53,342 nucleotides of DNA from Vibrio tubiashii (GTDB taxonomy: Bacteria; Pseudomonadota; Gammaproteobacteria; Enterobacterales; Vibrionaceae). The position numbers were made by a program, and so were the translations under genes. Of this stretch, positions 34,505 to 43,837 are shown in pieces. The notes beneath the pieces are model-generated. The model made no database searches. It was not told the origin of the DNA and worked only from the letters and a program-made list of their open reading frames with translations. Position 1 is the stretch's first letter, and every line of letters begins with the position of its first letter. Location: the NCBI GenBank assembly GCA_000775715.1, contig JRWQ01000023.1:1-53342 (forward strand). The letters are read 5' to 3'.

Positions 34505-35332
34505 ATGACCGAAGCACGTAAAGATACTCCTTTTCACATTGTAGCCTCTGACCTTGATGGCACTTTACTCGCACCAAACCACCAGCTGAGTGAATTTTCC
34601 AAGCAGACACTAAAGGCGCTACATGAGAAAGGCTTCACTTTTATCTTTGCCACAGGTCGTCACCACGTTGATGTAGCGGGCATTCGTGAAATTGCTGGGA
34701 TTCCTGCTTATATGATCACGTCCAATGGTGCACGAGTTCACGATCAAAATGACCAACTGATGTACAGCAACAATGTCCCGAGCGATCTGGTTCAGCAAGT
34801 TGTCGATATTGTCAGAGTTGACCCTGATATCTTTATCCACATGTATCAAAATGAAGATTGGTTACTGGATAGAGATGATGAAATGCTGGCGAAATTCCAT
34901 AGTGATTCTGGTTTTAGTTACAAACTCTTTAACTCGGATTCAGCGCCAAACAAAGGCATTGCAAAAGTTTTCTTCACTCACCCAGATCAAGACCACGAAC
35001 ACTTGGTAACGTTTGAAAACAGATTGCGTGAAAAATTTGGTGACAAGCTCAATATCGCCTTCTCGACTCCTTGGTGCCTAGAAGTTATGGCTGCGGAAGT
35101 TTCGAAAGGGCATGCTCTTGAAGCCGTAGCTAAGTCACTTAAGCTCGGTTTAGAGAACTGCATCGCTTTTGGTGATGGAATGAACGATGCGGAAATGCTT
35201 GATATGGCAGGCAAAGGCTTGGTCATGGGCACGGCTCATCATAAAGTTAAACAGGCACTGCCAAATCTGGAAGTCATAGGAAGTAACGCAGACGACGCCG
35301 TGGCGCACTATCTACATGATCACCTGTTCTAA
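34505..35332 (+). CDS. yigL: HAD family sugar/pyridoxal phosphatase YigL
   Basis: 275 residues, Cof-type HAD phosphatase. Motif I is ASDLDGTLLAPN (about 14-25, nucleophile first Asp), motif II TSNGARV, motif III lysine in EVSKGHALEAV, and motif IV FGDGMNDAEML. E. coli YigL dephosphorylates pyridoxal phosphate and hexose phosphates and relieves sugar-phosphate stress. GAGGG precedes the ATG. It follows pldB as in E. coli and ends at a terminator. Confidence 0.94.
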   Translation: MTEARKDTPFHIVASDLDGTLLAPNHQLSEFSKQTLKALHEKGFTFIFATGRHHVDVAGIREIAGIPAYMITSNGARVHDQNDQLMYSNNVPSDLVQQVVDIVRVDPDIFIHMYQNEDWLLDRDDEMLAKFHSDSGFSYKLFNSDSAPNKGIAKVFFTHPDQDHEHLVTFENRLREKFGDKLNIAFSTPWCLEVMAAEVSKGHALEAVAKSLKLGLENCIAFGDGMNDAEMLDMAGKGLVMGTAHHKVKQALPNLEVIGSNADDAVAHYLHDHLF

Positions 35333-35369
35333 CCGCTAACTCGAATCTGTTGACCTAATATATTCGATA

Positions 35370-35398
35370 ATAGGCTGCTTATTGCAGCCTGTTTTTAT
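35370..35398 (+). terminator. Terminator of yigL
   Basis: AGGCTGC / GCAGCCT (35372-35378 and 35384-35390) with loop TTATT, then GTTTTT. It lies 40 bp after the yigL stop. Confidence 0.85.
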
Positions 35399-35422
35399 TT
35401 GCTACTTCCACCGTAATAGACG

Positions 35423-35878
35423 CTACTTTTCCTTAGCTAAGATAGCGACCCACTCTTGCTCTGTCACTGGCATGATCGAAAGTCGATTTCCTCGTTTCAC
35501 TAACGGCATGTTCTCTAGTTCTGGCATTGCTTTCATAACAGACAAGGGAATAAGACGTTCCGTTTTGCGCACGAACTCAATATCCACCATGAACCAGCGC
35601 GGATTATCCGGAGTAGATTTCGGATCGTAATAATCACTTTGCGGATCAAACGAGAAATGGTCTGGGTATGACTCTTTCACTACTTTAGCTATTCCAGCAA
35701 CGCCAACCTTTTTGCATGAAGAGTGATAAATCAGCACCAAATCACCCAGCTTAACCTGATCTCGCATCATATTGCGCGCTTGATAGTTACGAACGCCCTC
35801 CCAGCAGGAGCGTTTTTGTGTGCGAAGTGTGTCAATAGAGAAGGTGTCCGGTTCTGTTTTGAATAACCAATATGCCAT
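35423..35878 (-). CDS. EVE domain protein
   Basis: 151 residues from ATG 35878 (MAYWLFKTEP); the frame is open to 35944 but the family starts at this methionine. The EVE fold is related to PUA and YTH domains. Signature segments are WLFKTEPDTFSIDTL, WEGVRNYQARNMMRDQVKLG (read in pieces), YHSSCKKVGVAGIAKV and WFMVDIEFV. These domains bind modified bases in DNA or RNA. A conserved housekeeping role is not established. It diverges from the lipoprotein gene by 38 bp. Confidence 0.9.
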   Translation of the reverse strand: MAYWLFKTEPDTFSIDTLRTQKRSCWEGVRNYQARNMMRDQVKLGDLVLIYHSSCKKVGVAGIAKVVKESYPDHFSFDPQSDYYDPKSTPDNPRWFMVDIEFVRKTERLIPLSVMKAMPELENMPLVKRGNRLSIMPVTEQEWVAILAKEK

Positions 35879-35916
35879 AATAGATATCGCCAGTTTTTTA
35901 TTAGGAAAGATATAGC

Positions 35917-37446
35917 ATGAAGGCGCTCCGAAACCTAGCCGCAATACTATTATTGATTACGATCCAAGCCTGTTCAATGTCTGCACCGAGTTCATCAGGG
36001 CAGGCCCATCAAACAGCACAAGCTAGATTAGACAAGCCTGATTCCATTCAACCTCAAACATTTGTTATGCGCGGTGAAGTGGTGCTCGGTCATGAAGTTC
36101 GCTCTATTACGCCATGCGGCAGCCATCAGCAATACTGGCTCGATATGTCTGAGGACCGCTTCCGTCAAGCGCTCAACCTCGTTCGTACTCCATATGCTCC
36201 ACTCTATGGGGAGGTAATAGGCCATCTGAGAACAGGGCAAAACGACGGTTTCGTCGCTGATTACAGCGCTCGCTTTGTAGTCGATTCGATTAATATTCTC
36301 AGTGCAGAAAATCCCAACCGCTGTGATCAACCACTCAAAGCAACTCGCGCATTTGGCACCGAACCATTCTGGTCTTTAAACTTCAAAAACGACGCACTGA
36401 CTTTTGAAAAAATGGGCGAACAACCTCGCCAGTTAGCACTTAACTCGAGCCGAATTGAATCTGATAGAAGACGCTACCAATTTGACGGCGGAAGCTTAGA
36501 ACTCAATCAGCGTAGCTGTAGTGATGGAATGAGTGATTCCATCTACGGCTGGAGTACAGCATTGCAATTGGACGATGTCAGCTACACTGGATGCGCTACG
36601 CTTTCCAATCAAGATGCGACACAAAACTGGACTGGCACTTATCATGCTCAATCGACGAAAACGAGCAGTTTCAACGTCACACTCAAACTCTTGCCTGATC
36701 ACTCAGCAACCACTACCTATAGTTACACGTCAGGTGAGTCAGATTCGGTAGAGAGCGGTTACTGGCAGCAACTCAACTCTGACCAAGTGCAAGTTGTAAT
36801 GACGCGCCATCAACAACAATCACTGATTTCAGAGCGAATTTTTACTCGTGACAGATACCAACTTTCGACAGATCAAGAGAAAGTAGGTGGCGTTATGTAT
36901 CCAATCGCTGATGGCGGCCTTACCCTGTTTAAAGCAGAGCAAACTGTAAAAGCAATTGAAACAGAACCTAAAAACCCTAACGACTTCCCTTCCAGTGCAG
37001 AGTTCAACCCAAAAGTCGACAATGCAATACGTGAATACATCATCGCTGATGGCAACGAACTCGAAGGAACAAAATATCGCTGGTTAGAGTATGACTTGAA
37101 CGGTGATGGCAGCAAGGAGCTACTGGTTCAATTAAACTGGTGTGGCTCTGGTGGCTGTACCATGCTAATTTTCGAGAACCAACAGCAGGAGTGGCGCTTC
37201 AACAGTCGCATAACCCTGGTAAGAACACCAATGAACCTAGGACTGCAAGCAACCAATGGGTGGCAAGACATAGTGCTATTTGTCAGTGGCGGAGGTGCAA
37301 CTCCAAATCAACATGTGCTCAAGTTTAGTAATAGCAAATATCCGTTGAACCCTAGCACAGCTCCAGTAGCCGACTATGACCAAATCAGCCCAATACAACT
37401 ATTCTCTGACGGCCAAACTCCCCACCAACAAGGTGTTGCGCTGTGA
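35917..37446 (+). CDS. COG3650-like lipoprotein with calcium-loop-like C-terminus
   Basis: 509 residues. Residues 1-19 form a lipoprotein signal with lipobox IQAC (Cys about 19), so the product is probably anchored in a membrane. The middle part contains RAFGTEPFWSLNFKNDALTF (about 144-163), typical of COG3650 proteins. The C-terminal part has EYDLNGDGSKELLVQ (about 388-402), a DxNxDG calcium-binding-like loop as in FG-GAP repeats, next to CGSGGC. Function unknown; envelope stress or a binding role would be guesswork. Its stop overlaps the GTG start of the following DTW gene by 4 bp, indicating cotranslation. Confidence 0.7.
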   Translation: MKALRNLAAILLLITIQACSMSAPSSSGQAHQTAQARLDKPDSIQPQTFVMRGEVVLGHEVRSITPCGSHQQYWLDMSEDRFRQALNLVRTPYAPLYGEVIGHLRTGQNDGFVADYSARFVVDSINILSAENPNRCDQPLKATRAFGTEPFWSLNFKNDALTFEKMGEQPRQLALNSSRIESDRRRYQFDGGSLELNQRSCSDGMSDSIYGWSTALQLDDVSYTGCATLSNQDATQNWTGTYHAQSTKTSSFNVTLKLLPDHSATTTYSYTSGESDSVESGYWQQLNSDQVQVVMTRHQQQSLISERIFTRDRYQLSTDQEKVGGVMYPIADGGLTLFKAEQTVKAIETEPKNPNDFPSSAEFNPKVDNAIREYIIADGNELEGTKYRWLEYDLNGDGSKELLVQLNWCGSGGCTMLIFENQQQEWRFNSRITLVRTPMNLGLQATNGWQDIVLFVSGGGATPNQHVLKFSNSKYPLNPSTAPVADYDQISPIQLFSDGQTPHQQGVAL

Positions 37447-38066
37447 GTCAACCAAGCCACATCGAGGGCAAACCTTGCCCTCGATGTTTACTAACACATC
37501 AGTGTGTTTGCTCGTTGCTGCCCGCCATCAAGGCACCATTTCATCTTGCGCTACTGACTCATGAAAATGAACTGACGCGCGACACCAATACCGGGCAGTG
37601 GCTCAATAAAAGTCTTTCTAGTGCCAGTGTGCACATTTGGCAACGAACACAGTTGTGTCAAAAGCTCAAAGCCATGTTGGGCGACGAGCAGTATCAAGCT
37701 TATTTGCTTTTCCCTAGCGAAGAGAGCCAACCTATAGCCGATGCTAACCATCAAACTGCCATCAACAACAAGCAGCCGCTGTATATTGTTCTTGATGCCA
37801 CATGGCAGGAAGCCAAAAAGATGCTGCGCAAAAGTCCTTGGCTATTAGAACTACCTCACGTGCACATCAATCCAACCCATGACTCTCGCTACCAATTGCG
37901 CAGAAATCAGCAAGCAGGGCATCTGTGCACATTAGAAGTTGGATGTGAGTTATTAAAACAGGTAGGATGCGGCAAGCAAGCGGATCACTTGCTCACGTTT
38001 TTTGACCACTATATGCTAGCCTATAAAGCCGACAAGAGTGGCCATACGCTTAAAACAGGCGTCTAG
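37443..38066 (+). CDS. DTW domain tRNA-uridine aminocarboxypropyltransferase
   Basis: 207 residues, start GTG 37443. A zinc-ribbon-like cluster CPRCLLTHQCVC (about 12-23) is followed by the DTW-type core LDATWQEAKKMLRKSP and the S-adenosylmethionine region RYQLRRNQQAGHLCTLE. TapT/Tuaa enzymes of this family add a 3-amino-3-carboxypropyl group to uridine (acp3U47) in tRNA. Overlaps the lipoprotein gene at GTGA. The 3' end overlaps the convergent FIST-EAL gene by 17 bp. Confidence 0.88.
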   Translation: MSQPSHIEGKPCPRCLLTHQCVCSLLPAIKAPFHLALLTHENELTRDTNTGQWLNKSLSSASVHIWQRTQLCQKLKAMLGDEQYQAYLLFPSEESQPIADANHQTAINNKQPLYIVLDATWQEAKKMLRKSPWLLELPHVHINPTHDSRYQLRRNQQAGHLCTLEVGCELLKQVGCGKQADHLLTFFDHYMLAYKADKSGHTLKTGV

Positions 38067-40524
38067 GCTCTGCCAGATAGAAACCTTGCAAGTAATCAAC
38101 GCCTAGGTCTTCCGCGATTTCGCACACTTCTTTGTTATGCACAAACTCCGCGACAGTTTTAGCATTGAGTACTTGGCACAGCTTAACCAACTGACCAGTG
38201 ATCTGGCGCTGCTTAAGATCTTGATCTATCGACTTAATTAAACTGCCATCAAGCTTGATCACATCAGGTTCTAAACGGATTATTTCATCGATATTGGAAT
38301 ACCCGGAACCGAAGTCGTCCACCAGTAATCTAACGCCTAATTGCTTAAAGTGTGCACATATCTCCGCCATGCGACCGAAATCTTTAATCCTCTCAGACTC
38401 AAGAACTTCAATTCCCAATCGATAAGGGTCGTTCATCTTGGCCACAGATTGCTCGAGCAGATAAAGTGTTTTATCACTCAACATATCTTGCGGAGATAAA
38501 TTGACTGAAAACCACCCCTCCTTGTCGGCCATATAGCCAATGGTTGACTCCAACATATGGCGACTTAAGCGAGTATAGAGATGCGTGTCTTCGATAATCG
38601 GCAAAAACCGACCTGGAGAAATAATTTCACCATCATCTTCAATTCTCACTAAACACTCTTGCGAAGCTTGCTGACGTGTATGGGCTGAAAAAATAGGTTG
38701 GCTGTAGGTGATGATACGCTTATTAAGGATTGCTCGACTTACCACCCCCATTAAATCGAGCTTATCTTGCCGCTCTAGAGCGCTAATGGAACAATCAAGA
38801 GCATTGAAAATGTGGGTATTGCGCGCTTTTCCTGTGCGACGAGCATCGATGGATTTCAACAACAATTCATCACCTGAGATACCCGGAAAATCACGCTGAC
38901 TTGCTAATCCGCCTGATACGGAGACCGACAGATAGTCGACCTCAGGAAGACCGAAAGGCTCAAAATTTATGTGTTCGACATGATCAGTAAACTGAGCAAA
39001 GTCTTGCTGAATTTCCTTATTTGAAGCATCTGATGAGAACACCAATGCCCATTCGGCAGTACCGATGTAATACAACTGCTTATTAGACGCTGCCCATAGA
39101 ATATCGGACAAATTATCCGTGAAGTAGTCACTCAAATCTCGTGTCAACTCATCAGCTACCTGATAGCCATACTTTTCGTTTATCTGGTGGAAGTTAGACA
39201 GTTTTAGAGTCACAATATGCTCATCTTCCCTAACTGCTTTGAGTCTCTCTTGCAACGCAACTCGATTGGGAAGACCAGTATGTTTATCCAATCGATAGCT
39301 GCTGACCAACTTTTCCGTTTGTTGGGCGAGTTTTAGCTCCATACCCCTTTGAGTTTTATTGAGCTCATCAATGGTGTAGCTAATTAAATGAAATAGCGGT
39401 GAAACCGGAAAATCATCTTTTTGCTCAAAAGCCAGCGCCGAACGCGAATCATCCTCACTGTATGCCACATACGTCATACTATGGTGAAGAGACTGTTGAG
39501 ATTCGCCACGGAAGAACTCCCCGAGACAAAAAGAGCCACAGCAACTTTCAAACTGATCAAAAAGCTGTATTTCACTCACCCCTTCGATAAACTCTAAGCG
39601 GGACTCACAATTGTATATAAAAATGGATTCTGGGTTGTGGCAAGCCAAACCGGTCACATCGTGGCGTACTTGCTCTAATGTCAGAGAGGGGTGGTTGTAG
39701 CAGATCCGGACTTCATCTCCTATCACGAGCGGATTATCCATCTCGATACTGCTGTCAGAGTTAATCTCGCGCGGGCAACAGACGACACCTGAGCTACTTT
39801 TTAAAGGAAAGCTGAGCATCTGCTCCAGTGTCAGTGTTCGTCCTTCAGCGAGGCGAGCTTGATAAAGTGAGTATGCTGGCTGATAGTCTAACGATATCAA
39901 TCGAGTTCCTATCGCACCTGTCACTCGCATAGGTCCACCAATGGGTGTCCACTCTGAAAACGCATTGCGCCAGACCTGAAGCTTATCGCCATGCAACGCA
40001 ACTGAAACTGTCGTTTTCTGGTGAGTTTGTGTGCCAAACAGCACCCACTCTTCGCGGTCTTCTACATTTGCCGCGACACCACCACTGACAGGAATGTTCG
40101 TCAGCGACCCTAGTGCTTGGTAGAGATTAAAATCTAAACTACTAACATGCTGAGAAAAACTGATAATAGATTTTGAATCACTGGTGAGTTCGAGTTGGCT
40201 CACTATCTCTTTTGCTTCAGAAACAGGGTTGTTGCTAATCGCTACACAAGCAGAAGTAATCGTAGTGTGTTCAAAACAGGATATAGCAACTAAGCTAGCA
40301 AGATGAACTATTTGGCCATCATAGATCGAGTGACGAGCACTATGACCAATAATATGACACTCCGGTATCGACTCTTGTATTTGCTTTGCATAGTTGCAGA
40401 CAACGGGCTCAGGTTCTGTAGAAATTATCTGAACAAGAAACGAAGAGTACTTTTCCGTGGGTATCTCTTTTAGATGCGCTCTCAATTGCTGAACATTGGC
40501 AATCAAGGCTGAATATGTGCGCAT
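38050..40524 (-). CDS. FIST sensor with degenerate GGDEF and EAL domains
   Basis: 824 residues from ATG 40524, which has GAGG eight bases upstream; GTG 40542 is the alternative. Order: FIST_N (about 30-215), FIST_C (about 225-365), a GGDEF fold (about 400-560) whose signature is GTAEW (IGTAEWALVF) and so should not make cyclic di-GMP, then EAL (about 590-820). The EAL part keeps ECLVRI, VNLSPQDM, IEVLES, LLVDDFGSGYSN, IKLDGSLIK and YLQGFYLAEP, so it may be an active phosphodiesterase. FIST domains bind small ligands, perhaps amino acids. There is no membrane segment: a soluble sensor. Confidence 0.88.
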   Translation of the reverse strand: MRTYSALIANVQQLRAHLKEIPTEKYSSFLVQIISTEPEPVVCNYAKQIQESIPECHIIGHSARHSIYDGQIVHLASLVAISCFEHTTITSACVAISNNPVSEAKEIVSQLELTSDSKSIISFSQHVSSLDFNLYQALGSLTNIPVSGGVAANVEDREEWVLFGTQTHQKTTVSVALHGDKLQVWRNAFSEWTPIGGPMRVTGAIGTRLISLDYQPAYSLYQARLAEGRTLTLEQMLSFPLKSSSGVVCCPREINSDSSIEMDNPLVIGDEVRICYNHPSLTLEQVRHDVTGLACHNPESIFIYNCESRLEFIEGVSEIQLFDQFESCCGSFCLGEFFRGESQQSLHHSMTYVAYSEDDSRSALAFEQKDDFPVSPLFHLISYTIDELNKTQRGMELKLAQQTEKLVSSYRLDKHTGLPNRVALQERLKAVREDEHIVTLKLSNFHQINEKYGYQVADELTRDLSDYFTDNLSDILWAASNKQLYYIGTAEWALVFSSDASNKEIQQDFAQFTDHVEHINFEPFGLPEVDYLSVSVSGGLASQRDFPGISGDELLLKSIDARRTGKARNTHIFNALDCSISALERQDKLDLMGVVSRAILNKRIITYSQPIFSAHTRQQASQECLVRIEDDGEIISPGRFLPIIEDTHLYTRLSRHMLESTIGYMADKEGWFSVNLSPQDMLSDKTLYLLEQSVAKMNDPYRLGIEVLESERIKDFGRMAEICAHFKQLGVRLLVDDFGSGYSNIDEIIRLEPDVIKLDGSLIKSIDQDLKQRQITGQLVKLCQVLNAKTVAEFVHNKEVCEIAEDLGVDYLQGFYLAEPRRLF

Positions 40525-40620
40525 TAAAAATGCCTCAGACACTGTGAGTTTAGATTTATGTTCGATCTACCGTAATCCAACTAAATCAATATGAAAAGTA
40601 TTGTTTTTTGCAGTTGCAGC

Positions 40621-41343
40621 TTACCTCTCACTCAGTACCAGCAACTCACGCAAACGATTCACTTCAACATCTGGCAATACGCGGGCTTTTGCTGCTTGAT
40701 ATAAGTTTACTTGCTGATCGTTATACCAGCAGGCCTGAAAGCCACTCAATTTCGCGCCAGCTACATCAGAAATTAAGTGATCCCCTACATGGAGAATATT
40801 CTCTGCGGGAACGGATAAATACGATTGAGCCTTGGTGAACAACTGACCATCAGGTTTGGCGTAGCCATCTGGGCCAGCTTTAAGCACCAATGAGAAATAG
40901 TCAGCGAGGCCAATTTTCTCCACATCGACATTGCCGTTGGTGATAGCAACAAGAGGCAGCCTGCAAGCAAGCTCTGCCATTACTCGATGAGATTCCTCCG
41001 GTACAGTGAAATTACTGCGCAGTTCAAGAACCTGCTCGATCACATCACTGGCCGCTTGCTGTGCCTGGTGGGGCTGATAGCCAAGAATAGATAGCCCACG
41101 CTCTATCTGCCTAAAACGCCATAGCGTGACATCATTGGGCAGCCATGGGTCCTCTTGTGCCAGAGAGAGCTTCACCTCATGCCACCAGCGGCGATCCTTT
41201 GTCGCACTAATCGGATGGTTTTTATGCACCCAAGCCTGTATCTGTCGTTCGACCTGACGAATGATAGGGCGGTTATCATACAAGGTATCATCGAGATCGA
41301 AGGTCATTGCTTTAACTGGCAGCAACTGGCGAAAAAACTGCAT
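40621..41343 (-). CDS. yigB: HAD-IA phosphatase YigB
   Basis: 240 residues. HAD motif I is MTFDLDDTLYDN (about 13-24), motif II AITNGN, motif III lysine in GYAKPDGQLF and motif IV LHVGDHLISDVAGA. E. coli YigB dephosphorylates FMN and 5-amino-6-ribitylamino-uracil phosphate in riboflavin metabolism. Its ATG overlaps the xerC stop by one base (TAATG). Confidence 0.93.
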   Translation of the reverse strand: MQFFRQLLPVKAMTFDLDDTLYDNRPIIRQVERQIQAWVHKNHPISATKDRRWWHEVKLSLAQEDPWLPNDVTLWRFRQIERGLSILGYQPHQAQQAASDVIEQVLELRSNFTVPEESHRVMAELACRLPLVAITNGNVDVEKIGLADYFSLVLKAGPDGYAKPDGQLFTKAQSYLSVPAENILHVGDHLISDVAGAKLSGFQACWYNDQQVNLYQAAKARVLPDVEVNRLRELLVLSER

Positions 41344-42272
41344 TACTTACTGCCCTTCTTTTTTGCACGTGGGTGCGCTTGGTCATACACATCAGCAAGG
41401 TGCTGGAAGTCTAAGTGGGTATAAATTTGCGTGGTAGAGATGTTTTCATGACCAAGCAGCTCTTGTACCGCTCTAAGGTTATTACTCGATTCCAGCATAT
41501 GTGTGGCAAAAGAGTGGCGCAATTTGTGTGGGCTAATATGGCTCGCCACAGACTGCTTTTGACCCCATTCCGCCATGCGCTTTTGCACGTTACGGTGGGA
41601 GATCCTAACCCCAAGCTTTGAAACAAACAAAGCCGCTTCGTCACTATTTGCTAGTGTCGCTCTTACCTTCAGCCACTTTGCTACCCACTCAGCTGCCATG
41701 CCAGCAAAGGGAACTTTACGCTCTTTATCACCTTTACCGACAACGCGAAGCTCACCGGAAGATAAGCTCACATCTTTAACGTCGACGCTAACCATTTCAG
41801 CTAAACGCAACCCTGCGCCATACATCAGCTCCATCATGGCTCGATCACGTACCGCTAACGGGTCATCTTCATTCACATCGAGTAACTGCCCCACCTCATC
41901 CACATCCAGGTTTTTCGGCAACGGGCGCTTTTTACGTGGCGCAGAAACACCTTTAGCAGGATTAGCCGTCATATCTCCACGTAAAATCAGAAAATCAAAG
42001 AAACTACGTAGCGATGAAAGTCGAGTTGCTAAACTGCTCGCCTTCATCCCTTCTCGCATCCCTTTGCTGGCTAACTGACGCACCCAACCCGCATCAACCT
42101 GCTGCCATTCACGTAGGCCAAGATGGGCAAGATGTTGAGCCATGGTCTCTAACTGTTGTTTATAATTACGTTGAGTATGTAAGCTCAGCCCCTTTTCACT
42201 TCGCAGATACTCGTAGAAGCGCTCTAGGGGCTGATGAAGACTTTTAGGCAGAGGTGCTTGAGATTCGCTCAT
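41343..42272 (-). CDS. xerC: Tyrosine recombinase XerC
   Basis: Resolves chromosome dimers at dif with XerD and FtsK. 309 residues from ATG 42272; the longest frame starts at TTG 42302. The N-terminal SAM-like domain includes LHTQRNYKQQL. Catalytic residues are visible: Arg in GAGLRLAEMV, Lys in VVGKGDKERKVP, His-x-x-Arg in HKLRHSFATHML, His in LGHENISTTQ and the tyrosine nucleophile in IYTH. It overlaps the DUF484 gene by 29 bp and yigB by 1 bp. Confidence 0.96.
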   Translation of the reverse strand: MSESQAPLPKSLHQPLERFYEYLRSEKGLSLHTQRNYKQQLETMAQHLAHLGLREWQQVDAGWVRQLASKGMREGMKASSLATRLSSLRSFFDFLILRGDMTANPAKGVSAPRKKRPLPKNLDVDEVGQLLDVNEDDPLAVRDRAMMELMYGAGLRLAEMVSVDVKDVSLSSGELRVVGKGDKERKVPFAGMAAEWVAKWLKVRATLANSDEAALFVSKLGVRISHRNVQKRMAEWGQKQSVASHISPHKLRHSFATHMLESSNNLRAVQELLGHENISTTQIYTHLDFQHLADVYDQAHPRAKKKGSK

Positions 42273-42948
42273 GCTCTTCGCTTTGCCACGGCAGGCTATC
42301 AATTAGATGGGATAGGACAAGAGAAAGATGACGTAAAAACAGCGTGTCCATATGAGGTTGGAAATGACCACCGTCACTGCTTGAAAAGACCAAAACGCCT
42401 TGAGCCGTTTTCTTCTGCAGTGGGAGTACCACATAAGAGCCCATTTCCGGAGAATGATGGTTCTCGCCAAACAAGATTTCACGATCCACCTTACGCATAC
42501 GACCTAGATAGGCACTTTTGCCGTTGAGGTGATTGGTCGCAAAACGTTGGTAGTCTTGTTTGCGCATCGAGTAGTAGCTAGAGTCACAATCGAACAAGCG
42601 CACGTAAGCAACTAAGTTGAGTGACTTGGCCATCTCTTCGATCGATTTAACAACAGAAAGCAAGCAGTCACACTTAAGGATCTTCTCTTGAAGCTCCATA
42701 AATTCATGAAATGTACGGTCATTGTTCTTGGCTAAAGACATCAATGCTGTAATTTCTTCTTCTAGCTCTTCAATGCGCTGGCGCTGGCGATTCATCTGCA
42801 CATGCACTAATGAAACCGCTCCCTGCTCTTGATGAGGCAAAGCCAATCTATCGACTAAATCGCGTCGATGATGAAAAAAGTCTGGATTGTCACTTAGGTA
42901 CTCGGCAACCACTTCTGCCGTAAGTGCATCCGCTTCAATTTGAGACAC
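42244..42948 (-). CDS. DUF484 family protein
   Basis: 234 residues, start GTG 42948 with AGGAT upstream. VAEYLSDNPDFFHHRRDLVDRL, read in parts, is the family N-terminus. A coiled coil (about 45-75, RQRIEELEEEITALMSLA) leads to a GAF-like domain. The gene lies between dapF and xerC in many gammaproteobacteria; its function is unknown, though the GAF-like fold suggests a ligand or partner protein. Confidence 0.88.
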   Translation of the reverse strand: MSQIEADALTAEVVAEYLSDNPDFFHHRRDLVDRLALPHQEQGAVSLVHVQMNRQRQRIEELEEEITALMSLAKNNDRTFHEFMELQEKILKCDCLLSVVKSIEEMAKSLNLVAYVRLFDCDSSYYSMRKQDYQRFATNHLNGKSAYLGRMRKVDREILFGENHHSPEMGSYVVLPLQKKTAQGVLVFSSSDGGHFQPHMDTLFLRHLSLVLSHLIDSLPWQSEEHERISSTSA

Positions 42949-42996
42949 GCTTGATCCTTATTTATTATTATCTGTCCAAAATAGTAGCAAAGTATA

Positions 42997-43827
42997 TTAG
43001 CAGCTTAGCTGACCATCAAATACATGTGTTGCAGGACCTGTCATGTATAACGGCTTACCTGGCCCTTGCCATGCAATCTTTAGCGAACCGCCAGGCAGGT
43101 TTACCACCACTTTATCGTCAAGCAGCCCTTGAACAATACCAACCGCAACCGCGCCACAAGCACCGCTACCACAAGCCTGAGTCTCTCCAGCACCACGCTC
43201 ATAGACGCGTAAGTTCACTTCACGGCGGTTTAATACCTGCATAAATCCGGCATTTACACGCTCAGGGAAACGTTCGTGCGATTCAAGTAGCGGACCTAGA
43301 TTATCTACATCTGCGGTAGCTACATCATCAACCACTGTCACCACATGTGGGTTGCCCATACTCACAGCTCCGCAAAATAGCGTTTTGTCGTCAGCACGAA
43401 GAATATAGGTTTTCTCTGTTTGCTTAGCTTTGAAAGGGATCTTGTTCGGTTCAAACTCTGGAACTCCCATGTTTACCGTAACCTGATCATCCTCTTCCAT
43501 GTTGAGTACCATTTTACCTTTTTTGGTACTCACACTGATGCTGTACTTGTTGGTCAGCCCTTTCATGCGCACAAAACGTGCAAAACAGCGCGCTCCGTTG
43601 CCACACTGCTCTACTTCACTACCGTCAGCATTAAAGATACGGTAGTGAAAATCCGTTTCAGGATCATAAGGGGCTTCCACCACTAGTAACTGGTCAAAGC
43701 CAACTCCAGTATGACGATCCGCCAAACGGCGGATCAGCTCTGGAGAAAAGAATATGTTCTGAGTAATACAGTCAACAACCATGAAGTCATTACCCAGACC
43801 GTGCATTTTAGAAAAATGGAAATGCAT
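42997..43827 (-). CDS. dapF: Diaminopimelate epimerase DapF
   Basis: Converts LL- to meso-diaminopimelate for lysine and peptidoglycan. 276 residues (E. coli 274). The two catalytic cysteines are in VEQCGNGARCFARF (about 71-84) and QACGSGACGAVAVG (about 216-229). It follows lysA by 10 bp and precedes the DUF484 gene by 48 bp. Confidence 0.97.
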   Translation of the reverse strand: MHFHFSKMHGLGNDFMVVDCITQNIFFSPELIRRLADRHTGVGFDQLLVVEAPYDPETDFHYRIFNADGSEVEQCGNGARCFARFVRMKGLTNKYSISVSTKKGKMVLNMEEDDQVTVNMGVPEFEPNKIPFKAKQTEKTYILRADDKTLFCGAVSMGNPHVVTVVDDVATADVDNLGPLLESHERFPERVNAGFMQVLNRREVNLRVYERGAGETQACGSGACGAVAVGIVQGLLDDKVVVNLPGGSLKIAWQGPGKPLYMTGPATHVFDGQLSC

Positions 43828-43837
43828 AAAACTCCAA

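Noticed and set aside
40560..40620. Short hairpin with a T run after yigB as a terminator of the lptM-xerC-yigB operon
   Set aside because: The stem is only about 4-5 bp and poorly defined, so I did not annotate it.
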